46,829 nucleotides of DNA from Paulinella micropora (Eukaryota > Cercozoa > Imbricatea > Euglyphida). Below, piece after piece: positions 34,321 through 42,885 of the stretch. A program made the position numbers and the translations under genes. Below the pieces are notes generated by a model. The model made no database searches. It had not been told where the DNA came from and worked only from the letters and a program-made list of their open reading frames with translations. The DNA lies in contig BJOX01000053.1 in the NCBI GenBank assembly GCA_009731375.1, positions 516,385 through 563,213 of the forward strand. Reading direction: 5' to 3'. Position 1 is the stretch's first letter, and every line of letters begins with the position of its first letter.

Positions 34321-36910
34321 GTGCTACGAAGGAAAATACAAAGCAAACAAACGAAATATGAGGAAAGTATATTAATATCTCCCGCTAGCAAAAATAATAA
34401 TTGTTTATTCTTCCTTTGTAAAAACATTCTTAATATGCCACTCATTAACAGAAGAAGATGCAATGATATTAGAGAACAATTCAATCTTTCTAATGATTGC
34501 CCAATCCCATCTTCTACAGCAGTAAAAATCCTTAATGCTTTAACAAAGGAAGGGAAGACATATGAAATTACAAATTTCCTAACGAAAGAGACAATAAGCA
34601 CGAACGAAATAGGAGAAGAAGCGGATATTATGATTAGAGAATAATATCACTATTTCGGGTTAATTAGAAGATGTAAAAAGAAATGTGAAAAATGCTTAAC
34701 TAAGTATTTTACTAAACATACGTGTAATCCAAAAGTTATTAATTATGCTAATAGAGAAATATTAAAGAAGGAAAGAGACATTTAATAACGAAGTCTCACA
34801 AAGAAAAATATAATAACAAAGATGAAATCCTTCATTACGACTTAGAAACTTGGAGAAACAAAATAATTTCCGAAGGCTTTGATATTCACGATTGTTATAT
34901 AGTTGGATATACTCAGGAACGGAAGGATTTAAATATTACGCATGCATAGATTGTATTTCTAAATTTCTTGATTTACTCTTAGATAGAGGAAGAAAGTTAG
35001 CATTAGAATGTGCTAACAAACAACCACATAATCCAATCAAGAAAGTAGCAGGAGTAAGAAAGAAAAAGAAGAAAGATGAAGAAGCGCCGATTTTATATAT
35101 GAATGGGTTTAACGGGGCGAACCTCGACCACTACTTTATTAAACAGGAATTAATAAGAAGAGGTATTAAACCAAAATCACACATGATTAATAATGGGTCA
35201 ATAATCTCTTTACAATTTGAAAATATCAAAATGTGGGATATGTGTAAGCATACTCAGGGGACATTAAAAGAAAACTTAGAAAATATGAAATGTAAAACTC
35301 TTAAAGGAGATTTCGACCATGACAAGGCATCTACTTGGGAAACAATGAGTGAAGAATTAAGAAATAAGTGTCTTGAATATTTGAAGTGTGATGTTATGGG
35401 GTTAAAAGAGTTATATGACAAAATAAACACAGAGATATTTGAAAAGCACTCGGTGAATTTAACTTCATATATTTCAACTTCAAGCCTCGCCTTCAATATC
35501 TGGAAGAAAATGATTGATTGTAAGCATGATGTAAGACTTCCAACTATTGAACAAGAGAATGCATTTAGAAAGGCAGTTATCGGAGCAAGAACATATCCAA
35601 GCAAAGAAAGATTTGTTTCAAAACAATACAAGGACTACTTAGCAGGGAAAATCACATTTGATGAATTAACCGATTATTTAGTTTATGCGGATGTCGTATC
35701 TTTATACCCAACAGCGATGCTTAATTTATTTATGGTTGGAGAAATTAAGCAGGCTATCGCACCATTTGATTATAATAATCTTCCTATCGGTATTTACAAT
35801 GTTGATTATATCTCGCCAAAAGACATATTACATTCAAGAATAGGACAAAGAAATAAAATGGGTTCATTAAAGTGGAATTTAACTGATATGAAAGACCAAT
35901 GGCTCACGAGTGTTGATATTGAAGATATTATTAAGGAAGGATACGATATAACAATTCATAAAGCATACTATACAGAGGAGGCAGAACCAGTATTCAAAGA
36001 ATATATATTAGAAATGGTTAAGGCAAAAGAGAATAGCGAAAAAGGCACACCGCAATATTTATTAGCCAAACTATTTATGAATTCGTTATACGGAAAGATG
36101 ATACAACGACCTATCCCAACAGAAGCGGAATACATTAAATCAAATGAGGAGTATTGGAAATTTTGGACTAAAAATTATATATCTGATGTGGTTGAATTCA
36201 AAGATAAAGACGGAAACAAACTATGGCATGTATCCGGAATTCCTAGAAAGAAAGAAATAATTGAAGGTAGCATAACCAAACCTTCTCACTACAGGGCTTT
36301 CATTCTAGTATATAGCAGGCGAATTATGTATAACTACATAAAAGAGGCTAATCCAAATAAAGACATAGAGGCTGACTTCTATTACACCGATACCGATAGT
36401 TTAGTCTTGCATGTTATGTTCGCTAAACTAATCAAAAGACTTGGCGATAAATCTCTTGGAGGAACGGATGACTTAGGAGATTGTTGTAAGATAATAAGAG
36501 GAATATGGATCGCTCCAAAATTGTATATGTTAGAATTTACAACGAATGAAGCCTTTCTCCCTTACCTTACTAAGAATGACTTGAAACATAAAGACAAAGG
36601 AGTTCATATAATTGAATGCTACGAAAATGAAGGAGTAAAAAAGAGATACTACCATCTAAGAGGTAAGGGGTTGAATTCAAAAGGGCTAAATCCAGAAATT
36701 TATGAAAAGATGGATTTAGGTGAAAGCATTGAAAATGTTAGAGATTTTCAAATGAAGAAAATACATTTATCACGAAATAGCAAACAGCAAAACATTAATC
36801 ATTTAAGCATAGTTCATACTACAAACATAAAAAAGAAAGTTGATGAGAATAAATGGTGGTATCCCTTACGGATATCAAATCAGATCTTAAACAATCAAAC
36901 AATTCAATAA
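34321..36910 (+). pseudogene. Protein-primed family B DNA polymerase, N-terminal part broken
   Basis: DNA polymerase with 3'-5' exonuclease of the DNA_pol_B_2 (protein-primed) family, found in polintons, virophages and related viruses. The N-terminal pieces lie in different frames: NNNCLFFLCKNILNMPL (34321-34644) and CKKKCEKCLTKYFTKHTCN (about 34670-34740). The Exo I motif HYDLETW is near 34832-34855 in another frame than the main ORF, with the shift near 34905-34915. The main frame, 34892-36910, has Exo II-like FNGANLDHYF, Exo III-like YLKCDVMGLKEL, motif A DVVSLYPTAML, motif B LAKLFMNSLYGKM, motif C YYTDTDSLVLH and a C-terminal KGLNSKGLNPEIYE region. The palm catalytic Asp residues are intact. 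The multiple shifts in the N-terminal third show decay since capture. Confidence 0.88.
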
Positions 36911-36953
36911 TTAATTTTTTTCCATAAAATTTTTTACCAATCTATATAGACCA

Positions 36954-37241
36954 ATGACCACCCTCACCAGACTATCTGAAAAATTTGGACGACTTTCAAT
37001 TGAGAAGAATAAGGAATTCTTTTCAGTAAGAGATGTCCAACAGATGATTGATGAAGAAATTAAGGCAATTGAAAAAAGTAGAAAAGAAAAGCCAACCGAT
37101 GTTTTTCCGTTTGGTAAGTATCGCGGGAAGAATGTTTCAGATATTGCTACCATTGACAAACCATATCTTGAATGGGTTATGAAACAGCCGTGGTTTGATA
37201 AATTTACAGACATTAAAAGTGAAGTAAAAAAAAATATTTGA
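36954..37241 (+). CDS. Small protein with an ExoX-C-like (DUF3820-type) domain, copy 1
   Basis: 95 residues with ATG at 36954, preceded by atctatatagacca. An N-terminal helical part (DVQQMIDEEIKAIEKSRK) is followed by the domain VFPFGKYRGKNVSDIA ... DKPYLEWVMKQPWF, which matches the C-terminal module of ExoX-like exonucleases and stand-alone viral or phage relatives (FGKYKG...YL.W). The catalytic exonuclease part is absent, so I infer a nucleic-acid-binding accessory role. It starts 43 bp after the polymerase stop, and an inverted repeat follows 26 bp after its stop. Confidence 0.75.
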   Translation: MTTLTRLSEKFGRLSIEKNKEFFSVRDVQQMIDEEIKAIEKSRKEKPTDVFPFGKYRGKNVSDIATIDKPYLEWVMKQPWFDKFTDIKSEVKKNI

Positions 37242-37266
37242 TATTTTGTTCTGACTTCGTCATCAC

Positions 37267-37318
37267 AAAACATCGTTTTCTTTTAATTATTTTTTCTTTA
37301 AAATTTTTCCGATGTTTT
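37267..37318. terminator. Hairpin after the first ExoX-C-like gene
   Basis: AAAACATCG at 37267-37275 pairs perfectly with CGATGTTTT at 37310-37318 across a 34-base T-rich loop. The same stem recurs behind the second ExoX-C-like gene. Hairpins at gene ends act as transcript 3'-end signals in some large DNA viruses; the role here is inferred. Confidence 0.5.
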
Positions 37319-37359
37319 AGAATAAGCGAGAGTGCATAGCACGAAGCGCAATTCTAAAA
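37315..37359. promoter_or_regulatory. Palindrome just upstream of the second ExoX-C-like gene
   Basis: TTTTAGAAT at 37315-37323 pairs with ATTCTAAAA at 37351-37359, with an inner GTGCATAGCAC mini-hairpin. It ends 4 bp before the ATG at 37364 and overlaps the 3' arm of the preceding hairpin by 4 bases. It could be a regulatory or processing signal. Confidence 0.4.
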
Positions 37360-37363
37360 TATC

Positions 37364-37925
37364 ATGACTGACCTGAACACCAAACAAGACTACTTGAATG
37401 AAATTGAAAAATGGAACATTGACAGCGGCAATGTCAAAATGCCAACAATTAAATGGACTAAACCTGACATTGTTTCTTTCTATGAACAATACAAGAGGGA
37501 TGACAATGTGAAAGTAGTTATTCGATTGGGACCATAACGGACAACTCCAACGTAGTTGAAGATGCAACCTTCGGTCAGCAAGAAGAAAGCACACCTTTTA
37601 AGGCAACTGATTTAAAAGAGACTGGAATTACCGAAATAAAGGCGAATGTAATGCTACATGTACAGAAGAAGGATGTATATTAAAGAAAGAAGACCAGCAA
37701 AATGAAACCGATATTTTTCTTCAATATGGTAAGTATAAAAAAATGAAAATTGAAGATGTTGCTAAGATTGATAAACCATACCTTGAATATTTAATTCAAC
37801 AACCTTATTTTAATAATAAAGATGCGGTAAAAAATATCTGTGATATTTTATTCACCCGCTACGCGGTTCATAAAACATCGTTTTTTTTTTCAATTTTTCA
37901 CTTTACATTTCACGATGTTTGTTGA
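37364..37925 (+). pseudogene. ExoX-C-like gene, copy 2, broken
   Basis: ATG at 37364 reads TDLNTKQDYLNEIEKWNI and stops at 37538 after VVIRLGP. The following DNA still codes in other frames (NVVEDATFGQQEESTPFK, then DIFLQYGKYKKMKIEDVA and DKPYLEYLIQQPYF). The last part is the same domain as in 36954-37241. Near 37840 extra bases relative to copy 1 have destroyed the equivalent stop codon, so the final frame runs on to 37925. Its N-terminal part differs from copy 1. Best explained as a tandem paralogue that decayed. Confidence 0.65.
37872..37920. terminator. Hairpin after the second ExoX-C-like gene
   Basis: AAACATCG at 37873-37880 pairs with CGATGTTT at 37913-37920 across a 32-base T-rich loop. 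Same stem as 37267-37318 but with a diverged loop. Tandem duplication of the gene together with its 3' end is the simplest origin. Confidence 0.5.
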
Positions 37926-37947
37926 AGACGTAGTCTGAAACAAATAT

Positions 37948-38295
37948 CTATTGGTCCTCAATAAAATTAGCGATAACATTGACATTTGAACCATTATTGG
38001 CAGTTCCAACGGATTTCTGTGTAAAAGTCAATACATCATTAGGAGTCAAATATATATCATAATTTCTAAGATTTATTTGTTGAGTTGATTGAGAATTTAC
38101 GTAAAGTTTAAAAATTGTTGTTCCGTTTGCGATAGCACTCGCCTTTATGTCAGTATCTACAATTGAATACTTAGAATCAACATCTGCAACACCTGCTCCA
38201 GTAAGTGTTCCATTCAACACCATTCTTACTACACACGACTTACTATCTTCATTTGTAATACTTATCAAAGTCGGATAAACACTATACACACACAC
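37948..38295 (-). CDS. Viral-type protein of unknown function, N-terminus cut by a microsatellite
   Basis: Open for about 115 codons on the minus strand, ending LTFTQKSVGTANNG...NVIANFIEDQ. The sequence is rich in Asn, Thr, Ser and beta-branched residues (SCVVRMVLNGTLTGAG, NLRNYDIYLTPNDVLTF) and looks like an all-beta structural or fibre-like protein. I cannot assign a family. The frame has no ATG: at its 5' side it runs straight into the CACACCTATA repeat at about 38282, so the true N-terminus was lost or replaced. It points toward the ExoX-C-like genes and ends 23 bp past the second hairpin region. Confidence 0.6.
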   Translation of the reverse strand: MCVYSVYPTLISITNEDSKSCVVRMVLNGTLTGAGVADVDSKYSIVDTDIKASAIANGTTIFKLYVNSQSTQQINLRNYDIYLTPNDVLTFTQKSVGTANNGSNVNVIANFIEDQ

Positions 38296-38380
38296 CTATA
38301 CACACACACCTATACACACACCTATACACACACACCTATACACACACACCTATACACACACCTACACGCACACACACACA
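38282..38380. repeat. (CACACCTATA)n-type minisatellite at the right edge of the viral island
   Basis: Repeats of cacacacacctata mark the change from AT-rich viral DNA to host-like DNA. Confidence 0.85.
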
Positions 38381-39085
38381 CAATCAATTCGGTAAACATA
38401 CACGCAAGCAGGCGTAGAATTCAAATCGTATAAGAACGCAAGAGTGAATAAAAAAGGAGGAAAGCGAAATGGTGGGGGGAAGCTAGGGAGGGGGCCACGA
38501 TTATCGAGCACGCATTTTGCCGTGGAAAAAACCGAAACAACATTGTGCTTCGAAAAAAACCTATTGAGAGTTGCAACATTGTGAGCACGTAGCGCAAGCA
38601 GGCCCTCCCCCAAACATACAATCCAAACCTGCATGGTTGCACACAAAACACACATACACACACAAAACACACATACACACACAAGCACACATACACACAA
38701 GCACACACACATACACACACAATCACACACACAAGCACACACACAAGCACACACACAAGCACACACACAAGCACACACACAAGCACACACACAAGCACAC
38801 ACATACACACACGCACACAAAGCGCACGCACACAAGCACACACGCACACTCTCAAGCTCTGGCTAATCGACCATTTGCGTAAAAACCGTCTTAAAACTGC
38901 AACAACAATTTCACACACACAAAAACAAAAAACAACCCTTTTTCTAAAACCACTCACAACCAACCAAAACCTGCCAAGAAACGTACAACCACACACACAA
39001 ATTCNNNNNNNNNNAATTCACACATACATTTACACATTCACCAATGCACACTCATTTACAAATTCACACACAAACCTTACTCGGC
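38381..39085. other. No gene; CA-rich microsatellite and a 10-base gap
   Basis: A CA/CAAG-rich array fills 38640-38850, with N at 39005-39014. Frames over it (Cys-Val or Thr-His runs) are artefacts. Confidence 0.7.
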
Positions 39086-39088
39086 GGA

Positions 39089-39510
39089 ATGGACTTTTTG
39101 CGCATAACCTTTGCACAGCAGCTGGTGCTTGTTTTGTTTTTGTTCTACCTTGTGTTAGCCTATGTCTACCTCCGTGAACTCCAAGACCGCCAAGCGCACG
39201 AAGCGACCCAAGGCCAGACCAGCACCGAAGAAGCACTGTGCCTCTGCGCCCACGGAAGCTCTCGGCTGGGCGGAACTTATGGACAACTGCCTCAAAGAAG
39301 AGCAGCCCCTCCGGCGTATCGAGCTGTTCGAGCAACTACTCTATCGCATCTACCAGCAATTCCTCCGGCAACAGCTTACCCAAGCGCTAGCCCTGCACGT
39401 GCCCCAACGCTCAAAGATTCTCAACAAGCAAATAGAGCGTGCCGTGCGTGGCTTCGAATCCGGAGTGTACGATGACGGGGCCTTGCACGAGTACCTGCAA
39501 GGCCAGCGGT
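39089..39510 (+). CDS. Possible membrane-anchored protein, frame uncertain
   Basis: Two overlapping plus frames look partly real. From ATG 39089 the frame gives an N-terminal membrane anchor (ITFAQQLVLVLFLFYLVLAY). From ATG 39162 the other frame gives a basic stretch (KTAKRTKRPKARPAPKK) and a helical region (RIELFEQLLYRIYQQFLRQQ, QIERAVRGFESGVYDDGAL). They may be one gene joined by a frameshift near 39160. The second frame stays open to 40004, but from about 39510 it is Arg/His/Gln-rich and is the antisense of the minus-strand gene 39411-39980, so I end it there. Function unknown. Confidence 0.4.
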
Positions 39511-39980
39511 ACCACGAGCCACGCCGCCACCACCGACTTCACGGCCGCCACTGTCATCACCGTGTAGGCCACGAGCAGCGCCAGGGCGCAGGCGCACTCC
39601 AGCAAGTCGCGGCCGGGGTCGTAGGCGCGCGCGAACAACAAGAGCACCACCGAAAACACGGCCGCCTCGCTCAGCGCCCAGCCCACGGCGGGTTGGCGGC
39701 CGCGCGCCCAGGGCAGCCAAAAAAAGATGGTCCACAGCATCGCGCGCAGCAGCGCCAGGCACGCCACCGTCCGCGGCCGGTCGGTGTTGAGCACCGCAGT
39801 GCTGCTGTAGCCCACGATCACGGCGGGCGGCGGGTCCTCCGTGATATTTGCAGCGCGACGTGGCGCGAGGCGTCGGAGGCGCAGCCACTGCTTGCAACAC
39901 AGGGCCAACAGCACCAGCGCGTTGCCCCAGTGGAAAGCGAGCCAGCCCAGCTTGCTCGCGTTCTCCCGTCCGGACGACAT
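39411..39980 (-). CDS. Multi-span membrane protein with FFWLPW motif, copy A
   Basis: 189 residues with ATG at 39980, intronless. Several hydrophobic segments: LAFHWGNALVLLALCC, the LLRAMLWTIFFWLPW region, AAVFSVVLLLFA, ACALALLVAYTVMTV and WLVVPLALQVLVQ. It shares order and motif with 40403-41236 (ALLHYSVWYAFFWLPW there), so the two are paralogues. The FFWLPW box with surrounding helices faintly recalls TspO/MBR-type proteins, but I would not assign that. It overlaps the putative plus-strand gene at its 3' end. Confidence 0.65.
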   Translation of the reverse strand: MSSGRENASKLGWLAFHWGNALVLLALCCKQWLRLRRLAPRRAANITEDPPPAVIVGYSSTAVLNTDRPRTVACLALLRAMLWTIFFWLPWARGRQPAVGWALSEAAVFSVVLLLFARAYDPGRDLLECACALALLVAYTVMTVAAVKSVVAAWLVVPLALQVLVQGPVIVHSGFEATHGTLYLLVENL

Positions 39981-40402
39981 CTTGCCAACAGACAGCACAA
40001 ATAAGAGCCTGGTCTCCCCAAACAAAATGGCCCGGCTTGCCAGTTACGACACAAAAAAAAGGGAGCGCGGGTGGGAGGGGGAAAGGCAGAGACTCCCTGT
40101 TTTCCTTCCCTGCACACCTTGTTCCCTCCGTTGGCGCGATCGGGGGGGAATTAGAAAAAGAAAACTACCAATCGTCCCTGGCAAAAGCCCCCCTCCCCCC
40201 CCCCCCCACTCCGATCGCGCCCCGGTAAGGCCGTTTTTTGCAAAGTCAGTCACCTTTTTTTCGCCCCCCGTATGCTCCGGTCCTAGGCTATTTTGCACTA
40301 CCAAGTCACTTTTTTTTGCCCCGGTCGCTTCTTGCACGGCCGGTCCGCCTTCTCTCAGTGCCGGGAAACTTTTTTTTTAAAGGCAAGTATGTCTTTTAAT
40401 GT
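39981..40402. other. Intergenic; homopolymer-rich, no gene
   Basis: Separates two minus-strand genes. Several C runs and T runs (40189-40208, 40253-40260, 40308-40317, 40369-40378). Plus-strand frames through it are antisense or low complexity. Confidence 0.55.
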
Positions 40403-41236
40403 TCACGGCCCTTCTTCTTCTTCCCCTTCTTCGTCTTCGTCCTCCCCGACTTTTGGTAGATATTGTTTGACCTCGACGGGCTTTTGTTTGCTGTCGGTGT
40501 ACTGGGGTTTGTTTTCGGCTAGCGGGACGATGTCAACTCCCGCGGCTCTCGGCTGCAACAACAAGAGCCACGTACTGGCCAGCAGGCCGAGCGTGGCCGA
40601 GAAGGCCAGCAGGCGCGCCCCCTTCAGGTGCTCCGTGATCGCGCCCAGGGAGCCCAGCACACACGAACCGTACAGCACAGCGGCCACCTTGCCGATCAGC
40701 CAGCCCTTGGGCCGCCGCGGGGCCAGCGACGCGTACTGGGAGCCGGCCTTCTCCAGCAGCCGCCGGCAGCCGCGCTGTACGGCCGGAATGAGCAGCAGCG
40801 CGCGCGCGACGGGCGGCAGGGCCCAGGCCGCCGCCGCCGATCCCGCCGCCAGCGCCAGCGCCGCTGCCGACGTGTACATGAGCGCGCAGCCCAGCGCCAG
40901 CGAAGTGGAATTCTGCAGGTACGGCTTGTCGTACAGGAACAGCCCGGCGCAGACAAACAGCAGCTCGCCGGCCGCCCAGGGCTGGCTGGCGATCGGCTCG
41001 GAGCCCTCGTTGGTCCAGGGCAGCCAGAAGAACGCGTACCACACCGAGTAGTGCAGCAGGGCCGCTAACGCCACGGAGGCGCGGTATTCCGTGCGCACGA
41101 AACACGGCCGGCGCCACGCCGCGGCGGCTACGAGCAGCAGCGCGCTCGCGCTGTTGACGACGATCCACGCGATCATGTTCTTGTCGAGATTCTCGGCCTT
41201 GGGCAGCGCCCACTGCACGCGTTCGGTCCAGCTCAT
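40403..41236 (-). CDS. Multi-span membrane protein with FFWLPW motif, copy B
   Basis: 277 residues, ATG at 41236, intronless. Hydrophobic spans begin IAWIVVNSASALLLVAAAA, then SVALAALLHYSVWYAFFWLPW, GELLFVCAGLFL, SLALGCALMYTSAAALALAA, a basic cytosolic-type stretch (RRPKGWLIGK), and ATLGLLASTWLLLL. It ends in an acidic tail (GEDEDEEGEEEEGP). Paralogue of 39411-39980 but longer at the C-terminus. Function unknown. Confidence 0.75.
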   Translation of the reverse strand: MSWTERVQWALPKAENLDKNMIAWIVVNSASALLLVAAAAWRRPCFVRTEYRASVALAALLHYSVWYAFFWLPWTNEGSEPIASQPWAAGELLFVCAGLFLYDKPYLQNSTSLALGCALMYTSAAALALAAGSAAAAWALPPVARALLLIPAVQRGCRRLLEKAGSQYASLAPRRPKGWLIGKVAAVLYGSCVLGSLGAITEHLKGARLLAFSATLGLLASTWLLLLQPRAAGVDIVPLAENKPQYTDSKQKPVEVKQYLPKVGEDEDEEGEEEEGP

Positions 41237-41697
41237 CTTTTTCTTTTGTTGTTTTCCTCCTTTTTGGTTGGGGAGGGAGGGAGAGGGAGGAAATGCGGAT
41301 TTTGCTCAGCCAAGCAAGACCGCGCAAACGTGGAGAAGGGTGGGAGGGAGGGAGGGTTAGGAAGCAAAAGCCAACTCGATGCAACGATCCTGTCTCTCGG
41401 CGGCCCCCCCCCCCCCCCCAATCCCTGCTCTTTCCACTTGTTGGCAGAGCAAACATTCCCCCCCCCCCCTCTCTCTCTCTCGTGTGTGTGTGTGTGCGGG
41501 GGGGGGGGCCGTATTTCTTTTTTGTTTGGTGGTTGGGCTTTCCCCCCCCCCCCGCCCACGATCCTTTTTTGGGAAGGGAAGAGGAGGTGGGGGGGGGATT
41601 TGTGCCTTTGTAGCTTCCCGTCGTGGTGGGGGGAAAGAAAAGGGGATTTGTGCCTTGTAGCTTCCCGTCGTGGTGGGTTGTGTGTGCAGGCACCGCG
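41237..41697. other. Divergent intergenic region, C/G homopolymers and a short tandem duplication
   Basis: Lies between the starts of the minus-strand gene 40403-41236 and the plus-strand gene 41698-42783 and should hold both promoters. A near-identical segment (tagcttcccgtcgtggtggg) occurs at about 41611-41630 and 41658-41677, period about 47 bp. The rest is C runs, a TC/TG patch and T-rich DNA. Confidence 0.6.
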
Positions 41698-42783
41698 ATG
41701 ATGAGGCAACACGCGTGTTTTCTGCTGGCACCCGCACGCGCGGCCCAGGTCGCGAACGAGCTCAGGGCGAGCTGGCAAAGCTACCTGGACTGCACGCTCA
41801 ATTCGCTAACAGTTGCGTGCTCGAGGCCCGAGGTGAAATACCACATCCTGGCGTTCTGGCGCCAACCGGCCGGCAGCAACGTGCTCGAGTTTATTCTGTG
41901 CTACAACTTCCAGCTGACCAAGGTGTTCCAAGAACTCCAAGCGATGTACCGGCGCAGCTTTAGCAGGGCGTGCTCGTTCCCGCTGCTAGAACTGCTGGTC
42001 CGAGAAATGCGTCTGGTGGAGCGAGCGGTCCACTGGCAGGCCCAGAGGTTCTTCCGGGAGCTCGGCCGAGAGCTCAGCTCTATTGTGTACACCGAAAACA
42101 TCATGGCTGGTAGCTGGGCCGGCAGCCTGCACGCCCCGGCGGTCGTGCACGCGGCGGCGTGGAACGACCTCCAGGCACTGCGGTACCTGACACTTGCGGC
42201 CAAAGTGGATACCTCGTGGTGCAGCCAGAGCTGTTCGCTGCTGCAGCTGGCCATGCAACCCGTCGTGCCCCGTGCTGTCCGGGACGTGCAGGCCGCCGTA
42301 GACATCGTGCTGCAGAGCCCCCGCTTGCTGGCCCCACACGTGGCCTCGGGCATCGCGTTCTTCTGTGTGGCGCACCACCATTCCCAGGAACCTGCACGGG
42401 TGCTGCACGGCGCCCTGCGCGCCGCCGCCCGGCGCCGTTTCAACCCGATCCGCTTCTGCCAAGTGCGGGGCCCCAGCCTCCTGGCGCTCATGAGCGCCGC
42501 GGGGCTGGCGAGCCCAAATCCGGAGCTCCTACGTTTGCTGCTGAGGCACGGCGCCGTGTACAAGGCCGGCAGCTCCACGCCGGAGCAACGTGACCTGGTT
42601 CGCGCTTGGCTTGCCCGCCTCGACGTCGACGACGAACTGCTTGCCCGCGGGCGCCGGCTGGCGCTGCTCAGCCTGGACGCCAAGGAAACGGAAGAACTCA
42701 GGGCCTGGCGGCTGGGCGCGGGCTCCGCGCTGCTGCGGGCCGAACTCGTCGTGCCGCCCGTCCCAACCCTCGCACCAAGCTAA
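41698..42783 (+). CDS. Unknown protein with an ankyrin-like C-terminal segment
   Basis: 361 residues, ATG at 41698 (a second ATG follows directly), intronless and GC-rich. N-terminal half: RASWQSYLDCTLNSLTV, FQLTKVFQELQAMYRRSF. C-terminal half has weak ankyrin-like helices: AAWNDLQALRYLTLAAKVD, and GPSLLALMSAAGLASPNPEL followed by LRLLLRHGAVYK. I infer a protein-interaction role and cannot assign more. It is convergent with 42886-43686, with 102 bp between stop codons. Confidence 0.7.
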   Translation: MMRQHACFLLAPARAAQVANELRASWQSYLDCTLNSLTVACSRPEVKYHILAFWRQPAGSNVLEFILCYNFQLTKVFQELQAMYRRSFSRACSFPLLELLVREMRLVERAVHWQAQRFFRELGRELSSIVYTENIMAGSWAGSLHAPAVVHAAAWNDLQALRYLTLAAKVDTSWCSQSCSLLQLAMQPVVPRAVRDVQAAVDIVLQSPRLLAPHVASGIAFFCVAHHHSQEPARVLHGALRAAARRRFNPIRFCQVRGPSLLALMSAAGLASPNPELLRLLLRHGAVYKAGSSTPEQRDLVRAWLARLDVDDELLARGRRLALLSLDAKETEELRAWRLGAGSALLRAELVVPPVPTLAPS

Positions 42784-42885
42784 CGGACACACCGAACCAA
42801 AAAAAAAGAAGGGAGGCACGCACTAGAAATTTTAAGAAGATTAAAAAAAATGCCTTGGAGTTCATAACATTTGTGTGTCTGTCTG

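Noticed and set aside
38362-38996. Cys/Val/Ala-rich minus frames up to 191 codons
   Set aside because: CA/GT microsatellite translation.
39510-40004. Arg/His/Gln-rich continuation of the plus frame starting at 39162
   Set aside because: It is the antisense of the membrane protein on the minus strand; composition changes abruptly at the overlap.
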